Assembly (NCBI GenBank): GCA_003168295.1
Contig: PMST01000492.1
Span: 1-7,112, forward strand
Length of the DNA stretch: 7,112 nt
Source of the DNA: Actinomycetota bacterium
GTDB taxonomy: Bacteria > Actinomycetota > Actinomycetes > Streptosporangiales > Streptosporangiaceae
Reading direction: 5' to 3'
The notes beneath the pieces are model-generated. The model did not search any database. It was given only the letters and a program-made list of their open reading frames with translations, and had not been told where the DNA came from. The position numbers and the translations under genes are program-made. Of this stretch, positions 1-5,624 are shown in pieces (within the stretch, counting starts at the first letter, position 1; each line of letters begins with the position of its first letter).

Positions 1-129
1 GCCGGCGCACTGGCGGACCTTTGGGTAGTCGAGCCGGCCGGCACCCCCGAGGTGCCGCGGACTCGCTGTGCGGACCCAAGCACCACGGTCGTTCCGAAGA
101 TTGAGATTTTCCGAACGAACGGGGCGTGA
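1..129 (+). CDS. possible 3' end of an upstream gene (partial)
   Basis: Frame 1 is open from the left edge to a TGA at 127-129, giving a 42-residue tail that ends in VVPKIEIFRTNGA. I do not recognise it. About three quarters of its codons end in G or C, somewhat below the surrounding genes, so the coding signal is only moderate. The stop overlaps a GTG at 126-128 as GTGA, an arrangement typical of translationally coupled genes, which adds a little support. It could equally be non-coding leader sequence. Confidence 0.25.
   Translation, partial: AGALADLWVVEPAGTPEVPRTRCADPSTTVVPKIEIFRTNGA
91..116. repeat. near-palindromic heptamer pair upstream of the KH-like frame
   Basis: The heptamer TTCCGAA occurs at 92-98 and again at 109-115, with start points 17 bp apart. 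Including the flanking G and C, the two ends also form an imperfect inverted repeat (GTTCCGAA against TTCCGAAC, 7 of 8 positions pairing). It lies just before the GTG at 126 in an AT-richer patch, so an operator or promoter role is possible. There is no further evidence for it, and it lies inside the putative upstream frame. Confidence 0.2.
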
Positions 130-180
130 CAGCCTCCAGCCAGGTGGACGCCGACGGCGGCGGTTCAGCCTTGTCGTCGT

Positions 181-603
181 GTGCGCCGGAGCCGCCCTGG
201 TCATCGTGCGCCCCGCGGGAGTCTTCACCGCCGCGGCGGCCTAGGGCTGCTGGCGGATCACATCGAGATGGCCGGGATCGCCGACGCCGGGCTCGCCGCC
301 GGTTCGGAGATCCTGACGGTCCAGGAGCTGCGCATCGAGGAGATCGGTGACCTGATACGCCGGCGGATAGGACGGTCGGCCGGGGTATCCGCGCTAGCGG
401 TCTACGGGGACCTGGACCACATCCGGGTTGAGATCCACGCCGCCCGGCCGGGCGTGGCGCGCGGCCATGGCGATGCGCAGGCCGACCGGCTCCGCGCCGA
501 ACTTGAGGAGCTGACCGGCAAGCCGGTGCAGCTGCACCTGGTGCAGGAGGAGCCTCGCCCGCAGCAGAGCCCGGGCGACGCAAGGACCGGGCGTCCGGGC
601 TGA
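181..603 (+). CDS. KH-domain protein related to ribosomal protein S3 (5' end uncertain)
   Basis: Residues from about 52 on follow the N-terminal type-2 KH domain of ribosomal protein S3. A basic helix (IRRRIGR) leads into HIRVEIHAARPGVARG, then QADRLRAELEELTGKPVQL, matching the S3 pattern RVRVDIHTARPGIVIG followed by the LTGKQVQ strand. The RNA-binding GxxG loop is degraded: GHGD stands where S3 has GRRG. S3 is normally over 200 residues; this frame ends about 25 residues after the KH fold, so it is not the ribosomal gene itself. The frame opens at GTG 181, but its first 29 residues are Arg/Pro/Gly-rich like a shadow frame. ATG 268 is the first start after them, and neither has a clear Shine-Dalgarno. 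The upstream codon signal lies in other frames, so the gene may be longer and broken. Its stop lies 5 bp from the end of the convergent hydrolase gene. The KH assignment is from motif memory; the function is unknown. Confidence 0.6.
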   Translation: MRRSRPGHRAPRGSLHRRGGLGLLADHIEMAGIADAGLAAGSEILTVQELRIEEIGDLIRRRIGRSAGVSALAVYGDLDHIRVEIHAARPGVARGHGDAQADRLRAELEELTGKPVQLHLVQEEPRPQQSPGDARTGRPG

Positions 604-608
604 GGTGC

Positions 609-1514
609 TCAGGCCAGCGCGGGCACGATGTGGTCCCACACGCAGTCCAGGATGTGCGTGGTGGGACCCAGGTAGTGCGCCGTGACGCTCACGCACGCGT
701 GGTGGCCGGGGAGCACGATCCCGAACTGCCCGTAGATGCCGTCCATCCGCCACGCCCCGTCGCGGGCGCACAGCCACACATGCAGCCCGTACGTCCGGTT
801 GTCCGGCTCGGCGCGGCCCGTGTCCGTCGTGTCCGCGGTCATCCGGGCGATGTAGTCACCCGGGACCAGGCGATGACGGCCCCAGGTGCCTTCGTGCAGC
901 AGCAGTTGCGCGATCCGAGTGATTTCCGAGGTCCGCAGCTGAAGGCCGATCGCTGCCAGGGGGAAGCCAAGCGGACAGCGCAGCCACTGCGGATTCCGGA
1001 TTCCGAGCGGGCCGAACAGGCGGGGCACCAGGAAGTCACGCAGGTCCAGTCCGGAGATCGCGTGCACGACCCGGCCCAGGACGTAGGTGTTCCCGCCCGC
1101 GTAATGGTAGGCCGAGCCGGGCTCGGCCACCAGCGGAGCGGCCAGGAAGTCGCGGGCCGGGTCGCCGGGATGATCGCCATCCTCATCTAGCCAGCGGTAG
1201 CCGTTGCCTGCCGTCATGCGGAGCAGGTGCCCCACGGTGATCCTCTCGCTGCCCGCGGCCGCGGTGCCGGCGAGCCCGGGCAGATACGCCAGTACCGGGT
1301 CGTCCAGGCTGAGCGCACCGTCGCCCTCTAGCATGCCGACCGCCAGCGACGTCACGGTCTTCGACACCGAGAACACATCACGGCGAATGTCATCGATCCG
1401 GCGGCGCTCGCCACCAGGACCGTCATCGGCGACGACCTGAATGGCATCGATGCCCAGCCGCCGGGCCGCCGCGGCCTCCCAGAACCGGTCGAGCGCGGCG
1501 TCGAGCCCCATCAC
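609..1514 (-). CDS. serine hydrolase, beta-lactamase / penicillin-binding-protein-like family
   Basis: This is a 301-residue protein of the beta-lactamase-related family (class C beta-lactamase, DD-peptidase and esterase fold; Pfam Beta-lactamase). The nucleophile motif SxxK is S49-V-S-K52, inside VFSVSKTVTSLAVG. The family's HLLxMTxG segment is at 96-103. The second catalytic motif (YxN in class C) appears as Y138-A-G in YHYAGGNTYVLGRV, a form seen in esterase-like relatives. The third motif region is GIYGQFGIVLP at 259-269. No signal peptide is visible, so the enzyme is probably cytoplasmic and more likely an esterase or amidase than an antibiotic-resistance enzyme. The frame begins GTG-ATG (1514, 1511). 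A GAGG lies only 2 nt before the ATG, too close to be a normal ribosome site, so a leaderless start is possible. It is transcribed divergently from the thioredoxin-fold gene. The substrate cannot be told. Confidence 0.88.
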   Translation of the reverse strand: MMGLDAALDRFWEAAAARRLGIDAIQVVADDGPGGERRRIDDIRRDVFSVSKTVTSLAVGMLEGDGALSLDDPVLAYLPGLAGTAAAGSERITVGHLLRMTAGNGYRWLDEDGDHPGDPARDFLAAPLVAEPGSAYHYAGGNTYVLGRVVHAISGLDLRDFLVPRLFGPLGIRNPQWLRCPLGFPLAAIGLQLRTSEITRIAQLLLHEGTWGRHRLVPGDYIARMTADTTDTGRAEPDNRTYGLHVWLCARDGAWRMDGIYGQFGIVLPGHHACVSVTAHYLGPTTHILDCVWDHIVPALA

Positions 1515-1587
1515 CTCACGCTACTAGACCTATGCGTCCAGCCGATCACCGCCGCCGGCGGCGCCACGATCTACAGTAGGAGATGTC
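1515..1587. promoter_or_regulatory. divergent intergenic region with 14-bp palindrome
   Basis: This 73-bp spacer separates the start codons of the minus-strand hydrolase and the plus-strand thioredoxin-fold gene, so promoters for both should lie here. It contains a perfect 14-bp palindrome, CGCCGCCGGCGGCG, at 1550-1563, which could be an operator half-way between the genes. GC-rich palindromes also arise by chance in such DNA. The AT-richer stretch 1521-1535 is the most likely place for a -10 element, but I cannot assign a convincing -35/-10 pair. Confidence 0.3.
1578..1582 (+). promoter_or_regulatory. Shine-Dalgarno of the thioredoxin-fold gene
   Basis: AGGAG lies 5 nt before ATG 1588, a near-ideal ribosome binding site that fixes this start. 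Confidence 0.75.
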
Positions 1588-2607
1588 ATGACAGCACACT
1601 GGCCGGTCCCCGCCGGACTGCACGCAACCTCGGCCCGGCTGCCCGTCGAGGGCAGGCTGCCCTCTTTCGAGGGCGCGACCGGGTGGCTCAACTCACCGCC
1701 GCTGACGGCGAGCGACCTGCGCGGGAAGATCATCCTGGTCGACTTCTGGACCTACACCTGCGTCAACTGGCTCCGCCAGCTGCCCTACCTCCGGGCCTGG
1801 GCCGGGAAATACGCCGGTCGCGGGCTGGTCGTGATCGGGGTGCACACCCCCGAGTTCGGCTTCGAGCACGACCTCGGGAACGTCCGCCGCGCCGTGCGCG
1901 ACCTGCGGATCGGCTACCCGGTCGCGATCGACAATGACTACGCGGTATGGAGTGCCTTCGACAACCACTACTGGCCCGCCCTGTACTTCGCCGACGCGGA
2001 GGGACGTATCCGGCACCATCACTTCGGCGAAGGCGAATACCAGCAGTCGGAAATGGTTATCCAGCAACTGCTGGCCGAGGCGGGAACGACCGAGGTTGGT
2101 CATGAGCTTGTGTCGGTCGACGCCCGCGGCGTGGAAGCCCCGGCCGACTGGGCCAGCTTGAGATCGCCGGAGACCTACACCGGCTATGAGCGCACCGAGA
2201 ACTTCGCATCTCCCGGCGGCGCCCTGCCGGGCAAGCCTCACCTGTACTCCGCCCCGGAGCGGCTGCGGCTCAACCACTGGGCCCTCTCCGGGGACTGGAC
2301 GATGGAGGAACAGGCCACCACGGCAAACGGGGCCGGCGGGCAGCTCGCCTACCGGTTCCACGCCCGCGATCTCAACCTCGTCATGGGCCCGGCCACGCCG
2401 GGAACCCCGGTGCGATTCCGGGTGCTCCTGGACGGGCAGCCGCCGGGCCCGGCGCACGGGACCGACCTTGACCGCGAGGGCCACGGCACCGTCACCGAAC
2501 AGCGGCTTTACCAGCTCATCCGCCAACCTGGAGCCATCACCGAGCGCACCTTCGAGATCACATCCCTCGACCCCGGCGTCCAGGCCTACTCCTTCACCTT
2601 CGGTTAG
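1588..2607 (+). CDS. thioredoxin-fold (DipZ/TlpA-like) protein with CxxW active site
   Basis: The 339-residue protein has two parts. Residues about 20-165 form a TlpA/AhpC-type thioredoxin domain: ILVDFWTYTCVNWLRQLPY at 49-67, GLVVIGVHTPEF at 79-90, IDNDYAVWSAF at 114-124, and the cis-proline segment YWPALYF at 128-134. Residues about 195-339 match the beta-rich domain that follows thioredoxin in mycobacterial DipZ (TYTGYERTENFASPGG, then LRLNHWALSGDW). DipZ also has an N-terminal CcdA membrane domain, which is absent, and no signal peptide is seen, so the protein is probably cytoplasmic. The usual CxxC is C58-V-N-W61. Without the resolving cysteine, a standard dithiol mechanism is impossible; it may act with a partner thiol or in another way. 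A CINW/CVNW form recurs in related redoxins as I recall, so this is probably a subfamily trait. The start is supported by AGGAG. It converges on the carbonic anhydrase-like gene. Confidence 0.88.
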   Translation: MTAHWPVPAGLHATSARLPVEGRLPSFEGATGWLNSPPLTASDLRGKIILVDFWTYTCVNWLRQLPYLRAWAGKYAGRGLVVIGVHTPEFGFEHDLGNVRRAVRDLRIGYPVAIDNDYAVWSAFDNHYWPALYFADAEGRIRHHHFGEGEYQQSEMVIQQLLAEAGTTEVGHELVSVDARGVEAPADWASLRSPETYTGYERTENFASPGGALPGKPHLYSAPERLRLNHWALSGDWTMEEQATTANGAGGQLAYRFHARDLNLVMGPATPGTPVRFRVLLDGQPPGPAHGTDLDREGHGTVTEQRLYQLIRQPGAITERTFEITSLDPGVQAYSFTFG

Positions 2608-2649
2608 ATCAGGCCGAGACGAATCCGGAACGGCCCCGCGTCGCAGCGG

Positions 2650-2685
2650 CCGGAGATGGTGGCAACCCCGGACCAGATTCTCCGG
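2650..2685. terminator. hairpin between convergent genes, likely bidirectional terminator
   Basis: Arms CCGGAGA-TGGT (2650-2660) and ACCA-GAT-TCTCCGG (2672-2685) pair over 11 bp with a 3-nt bulge and an 11-nt loop. The hairpin sits in the 78-bp gap between the stop at 2607 (plus) and the stop at 2686 (minus). There is no T-tract, as is common in high-GC actinomycetes. No other function is suggested by its position. Confidence 0.55.
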
Positions 2686-3240
2686 TCACACCCCGCCGCG
2701 GCGATGCACCTCGGCGAGGTCTAGGTAGACGGCAGCGCTGCGCCCGATCGCCGCACGCTCTGGGTCGGACAGCTCACGCCGCACCTTGCCCGGCACCCCG
2801 GCCACCAGCACACCCTCCGGGACCTGCTGCCCTTCGGTGAGGAGGGCGCCGGCCGCGATGATCGACTGACGTCCCACGTGCGCTCCGTTGAGCACGATCG
2901 CGCCCATCCCGATCAGGACCTGGTCCTCGACGACACACCCGTGCAGGGTGGCGTTGTGGCCGACCGTGACGTCCGAACCCAGCGACAGCGGCACGCCGGG
3001 GTCTACGTGCAGGACGCAGCCGTCCTGTATGTTGCTGCGCCCGCCGACGAAGATGGAATCAAGGTCGGCGCGGAGCACCGCCCCGTACCAGATGCTCGCC
3101 CCGGCGCTGATGGTGACGCGCCCGATGAGCACGGCGCCGGGGGCGACGAAGGCGGTTTCGGCCACGACGGGACGGTGCAGGCCGAGCGTGACGAGTGACG
3201 GCGCGCCGGTGCCAGGGCCGGGCGCAGGCTGGTTATTCAT
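2686..3240 (-). CDS. gamma-class carbonic anhydrase-like hexapeptide-repeat protein
   Basis: This 184-residue protein is a left-handed beta-helix of hexapeptide repeats of the gamma-carbonic anhydrase family (relatives: Cam, YrdA, PaaY). The three expected zinc-ligand histidines are present: H78 in CVLHVD, and H95 and H100 in VGHNATLH. Other conserved active-site positions are also there: R58 and D60 in AVLRADL, and Q72-D73 in NIQDG. Length and motifs are complete, so it should bind metal. Whether it hydrates CO2 or acts as an acyl-transferase-like relative cannot be told, since many bacterial members show weak or no anhydrase activity. The start is ATG 3240. An upstream ATG at 3247 overlaps the stop of a downstream reading of the NADH dehydrogenase remnant, but its frame ends after four codons. 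No Shine-Dalgarno is visible. TACCAT at 3245-3250 (minus sense) could be a -10 for a near-leaderless message. The gene follows the decayed dehydrogenase on the same strand. Confidence 0.9.
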   Translation of the reverse strand: MNNQPAPGPGTGAPSLVTLGLHRPVVAETAFVAPGAVLIGRVTISAGASIWYGAVLRADLDSIFVGGRSNIQDGCVLHVDPGVPLSLGSDVTVGHNATLHGCVVEDQVLIGMGAIVLNGAHVGRQSIIAAGALLTEGQQVPEGVLVAGVPGKVRRELSDPERAAIGRSAAVYLDLAEVHRRGGV

Positions 3241-3275
3241 GGTTCATGGTAGAGGTGTCCGGTTGCCACCCCCGG

Positions 3276-4288
3276 TCAGGCGCGGGGCTGGTTCACGTCG
3301 AGGGGGACGGATTCGGCGGTGATGACCGCGAGGGAGGTTGATTCCGGGGCGGTGATGCCGTTCAGGGCCCAGTCGGTCGCGACCCGCAAACGGTTGCCGG
3401 ACATGGCCGATAGGTGGTAGCCGCGGGTGATGGCGTTGGCGGCGGGCCCGGACAGCGGGATGTGCAGCGGGTTGGCGGCGCCGGCCAGCCCGCCGAGGTC
3501 CCAGGAAACCCAGGTCGCGGTGCTTGTACGGCCGCGCGGTGCCCTGGCCGAGGGAGGCGGCGACGTTCCGGGCCACCAGCTTGCCTTGGCGCTGGGCGTG
3601 CTGGGCGGTCATGCCGCAGACCTGGCCGGGGCGGGTCAGGTCGGGGACTGCGGCGCAGTCCCCGCACGCGTAGATCTCCGGGTGGCCGGGCACGGCCATG
3701 AACTCGTCGACCTCCAGCCGTCCCCGGTTGGTGGGCAGGTTCAGTCCGTCCACCAGCGGGTCGGCGCGAACGCCCACGCACCAGATCAGCGACCGGGTGA
3801 CGACCTTGGTCCCGGTGGTCAGCTGTACGTAGCCGTCGCCTGCCTCGGCGACCGACGAGCCCGTCAGCACCTCGGCACCGCGCCGGCGCAGGACCCGCTC
3901 GGCGGTCTTGGACAGCCGCGGGTCCAGTTCGGCCAGCACCCGCGGGGCGAGGTCCAGCAGCAACCACCGGATCTTTTGCCCGGCCAGGCCGGGCAGCGTC
4001 CGGGCCAGCCGGGTGGTCAGCCGCTGGCCGTGCGCGGTGACCTCGGTGCCGGTGTAGCCCGCGCCGACGACCACGAAGGTGCAGCGCGCCGCTCACTCCT
4101 CGGGTCGGCGGCCACGGCGGCCAGTTCGAGCTGGCCGTGCGTCGAGTCCACCAGCCCGCCGGTCACCTGCGGCATCAGCGGCAGGTACAGGAAGTAGTCG
4201 GTCGAGTTGATCACCACGATCTCGGTCGTGGCCCCGATCAGCCGGGATAGTTCCCGGGCGGCGTTGAAGCCGGCGAAACCCGCCGCAA
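3276..4288 (-). pseudogene. type II NADH dehydrogenase-like FAD oxidoreductase, decayed in three frames
   Basis: Three pieces of one NDH-2 family gene (NADH:quinone oxidoreductase, peripheral membrane flavoprotein) are collinear on the minus strand. Piece 1 (about 4288-4087) reads GFAGFNAARELSRLIG and INSTDYFLYLPLMPQVTGG, the FAD-binding start, but lacks the first strand and start codon. At about 4135-4142 it jumps from GGLVDSTH to GQLELAAVAADP, losing roughly 85 residues. Near 4084 the frame shifts. Piece 2 (4083-3502) carries the NADH-binding CTFVVVGAGYTGTEV, the IYACGDCAAVPD segment that contacts FAD, and YKHRDLGFL. At 3501 the frame shifts again, and piece 3 (3500-3276) continues with DLGGLAGAANPLHIPLSG and WALNGITAP to TGA at 3278-3276. 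Pieces 1 and 3 share a frame, so the two shifts cancel. Piece 2 read alone runs from GTG 4074 to a stop at 3244 with a nonsense Arg/Pro-rich tail. No working enzyme is expected. The family call is firm; the exact lesions are inferred from expected family sequence. Confidence 0.85.
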
Positions 4289-4303
4289 GTCACCAGAGGA
4301 TAT

Positions 4304-4308
4304 AGGAG
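4304..4308 (+). promoter_or_regulatory. Shine-Dalgarno deciding the start of the isochorismatase stub
   Basis: AGGAG here directly touches ATG 4309, too close for normal initiation, but lies 6 nt before the in-frame GTG 4315. This favours GTG 4315 as the original start. A weaker AGGA at 4297-4300 could serve ATG 4309. Confidence 0.45.
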
Positions 4309-4431
4309 ATGGCCGTGAACTACGATCCCTCGACTAGCGCGATCCTGCTGGTCGACCCCTATAACGACTTCCTCAGCGAGGGCGGCAAGCTGGTCGGGCG
4401 GATCGAGGCCGACGACGCACTCCCGTGGTGA
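4309..4431 (+). pseudogene. N-terminal stub of an isochorismatase-family cysteine hydrolase
   Basis: The frame encodes 40 residues beginning MAVNYDPSTSAILLVDPYND and continuing FLSEGGKL before a TGA at 4429-4431. This is the first strand of the isochorismatase-like (cysteine hydrolase) fold; the Asp of LLVDP is the family's catalytic aspartate. The catalytic Lys and Cys and about 150 or more residues are missing, so the stub cannot be an enzyme. The ribosome site favours GTG 4315 as start, giving a product of 38 residues. Homology fades after GGKL; the last dozen codons may belong to the enoyl-CoA hydratase remnant that follows. The start codon lies about 20 bp from the broken 5' end of the NADH dehydrogenase remnant, which is transcribed the other way. 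I infer a deletion removed the rest of this gene. Confidence 0.7.
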
Positions 4432-4964
4432 CAATCGCGTCCATCCGCGGGCGCACCCGGGGCGGCGGCGCCGAGCTGGCCGCGGCCTGCGACATGCGGT
4501 TTGCCAGCTTGGAGCGGGCCATCTTCGGCCAGCCGGAAGTAGGGGCCGGACTGCTCCCTGGCGGAGGCGGGATCGAACGGCTCCCGCTGCTGGTCGGACG
4601 GGCCAGGGCGCTTGAGATCATTCTGGGCAGCGACGACTTCGACGCGGCGACGGCGGCGGCCTACGGCTGGATCAACCGGGCACTGCCCGACGCGGAACTG
4701 GACGACTTCGTCGACACACTGGCGCGGCGGATCGCGTCATTCGACAAGGCCGCGCTGAGTGAGGCGAAGCGGCTTATCAACCGGCGAACCCTGCCGTCGG
4801 CAGCGGACCTGATCGAAACCCAGGACGTCTTCCTCCACGCGTTCACGTGGCCGTCCGTCCGCGAGCGCGGCGCCCGGCTCCGTCGCCGGCCGGTCGAGGT
4901 CGGGCCCGATTTCGAGTTGCGCTTCGGTCACTACCTGGCCGACCTGGACGACGACGGCCAATGA
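4413..4964 (+). pseudogene. 5'-truncated enoyl-CoA hydratase/isomerase (crotonase family)
   Basis: The open frame keeps about 180 residues of a crotonase-fold protein of the usual 260-280. Counting from GTG 4425, oxyanion-hole and catalytic segments are present: TIASIRGRTRGGGAELAAAC at 3-22, with E17 matching the first crotonase glutamate, and FGQPEVGAGLLPGGGG at 34-49, with E38 matching the second. The C-terminal half follows (LVGRARALEIILGSDDFD, YGWINRALPD) and the end appears complete. The first 90-100 residues, which form the CoA-binding part of the fold, are missing. Family-like residues (RTPVVTIAS) run upstream of GTG 4425 to about 4413, so neither GTG 4425 nor 4428 is a natural start, and no Shine-Dalgarno precedes them. 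Restoring one base near 4424 would fuse this frame to the isochorismatase stub. A truncated protein might be made, but its activity is doubtful. Confidence 0.8.
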
Positions 4965-4996
4965 CCTATCGCACTGCACCTCGATCCGATACAGCG

Positions 4997-5035
4997 AGCC
5001 CGGGTGCCTCCGGGGCTTCCGGGGCCTCCCGGGCT
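4997..5035. terminator. GC-rich hairpin between convergent genes
   Basis: AGCCCGGG (4997-5004) and CCCGGGCT (5028-5035) form a perfect 8-bp stem whose interior can extend through GCC/GGC pairing. The hairpin lies between the stop of the enoyl-CoA hydratase remnant (4964, plus) and the stop of the Hcp-like gene (5039, minus), 3 bp from the latter. The loop holds a short direct repeat of TCCGGGGC. It is probably a bidirectional terminator; no T-tract is present. Confidence 0.55.
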
Positions 5036-5038
5036 GGA

Positions 5039-5602
5039 TCAGTTGAGGATGATGGAATCCTGGACGCTTGAGGAGTTTTGGATCTGACTCCAACCGCTCT
5101 TGACGGGCGTCCCGGCCGCGGTCCCGTCAGGATTGGCCGCCCGGAAGGCCACCGCCAGAGCACCGAATGTGAAGGTCACTTCCTCGGTGAGGTCAGCACC
5201 GGCAGAAGCCGACCACTCGATCTTCGAGATGAACACCATCTGGAACTCATAGACCAGGAAGGGAGCGGGAACCGCGCCGCCCGCGGCCGGATTGGGATGA
5301 CGGAGGTACAGCTGGATGGCAACGAAGTGCTCCCCGGTAGCGCTGACACTGAGCAGGGCAGGCGAGAGCTTGTCCACCGATCTGTGGATCACCAGCTGAC
5401 CGAAGCTCGCCTTGCCGGCTCCCGCACCGGTGGTGGCCGACGCGATGTTAATGGTGTTCTGCACATCGAAGTCGAAGTCACTAACCTCGAAGACCACAGC
5501 GCCAGGGAAAGTGGACGAAAAGTACGAATCGGTCGTCGGAGTATCACTGAGCTGAGGGTTCTCAGGATTTGACCGAATGACGAGAAAAATGTCGACAGCC
5601 AC
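5039..5602 (-). CDS. Hcp-family (type VI secretion tube-like) protein
   Basis: The 187-residue protein matches the Hcp family (T6SS_HCP), whose members form hexameric rings that stack into a tube. It opens with MAVDIFLVIR, as Hcp proteins do (MAVD-F-KI). It has GAGKASFGQLVIHRSVDKLS at 61-80 (Hcp: GAGK-x-F-x-DL-x-x-x-K-x-x-DK-x-S) and PALLSVSATGEHF at 81-93. KIEWSASAGADLTEEVTFTF at 127-146 corresponds to the SSVSTGG-x-x-x-LTENVTLNF block, and PVKSGWSQIQ at 166-175 to the terminal GW-x-I strand. The GTG start at 5602 is supported by AGGAG. Length is near the usual 160-170, with a longer early loop at 11-35. There is no signal peptide. GC content is clearly below the neighbours, suggesting transfer. 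The upstream same-strand frame ends 22 bp away, so the two may be co-transcribed. The family call is strong; the role in an organism with no visible secretion apparatus is unknown. Confidence 0.88.
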   Translation of the reverse strand: MAVDIFLVIRSNPENPQLSDTPTTDSYFSSTFPGAVVFEVSDFDFDVQNTINIASATTGAGAGKASFGQLVIHRSVDKLSPALLSVSATGEHFVAIQLYLRHPNPAAGGAVPAPFLVYEFQMVFISKIEWSASAGADLTEEVTFTFGALAVAFRAANPDGTAAGTPVKSGWSQIQNSSSVQDSIILN

Positions 5603-5609
5603 GACGAAG

Positions 5610-5614
5610 CTCCT
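5610..5614 (-). promoter_or_regulatory. Shine-Dalgarno of the Hcp-like gene
   Basis: On the minus strand AGGAG (within GAAGGAGC) lies 7 nt before GTG 5602, which fixes this start and the MAVD N-terminus typical of the family. Confidence 0.7.
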
Positions 5615-5624
5615 TCGCTCAATG

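Noticed and set aside
609..1514. Antibiotic-resistance beta-lactamase
   Set aside because: The fold and SxxK motif fit, but there is no signal peptide, and the second motif is the YAG form found in esterase-like relatives rather than class C YxN. A resistance role is not supported.
1693..2526. Long minus-strand open frame opposite the thioredoxin-fold gene
   Set aside because: It is antisense to a gene with clear thioredoxin-domain motifs and a good ribosome site. Its product is Val/Gly/Arg-rich and has no recognisable motif, as expected of a high-GC shadow frame.
3427..4197. Plus-strand open frame of 256 codons across the dehydrogenase remnant
   Set aside because: The minus strand over the same bases carries unmistakable NDH-2 motifs; the plus-strand product is low-complexity Gly/Ala/Gln/Arg sequence.
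4093..4434. Minus-strand open frame spanning the dehydrogenase 5' end and the isochorismatase stub
   Set aside because: It reads out of frame with the dehydrogenase homology and antisense to the stub, so it only links two unrelated shadows.
5078..5572. Plus-strand open frame opposite the Hcp-like gene
   Set aside because: The minus-strand frame has a full set of Hcp motifs and a Shine-Dalgarno; this one has neither.
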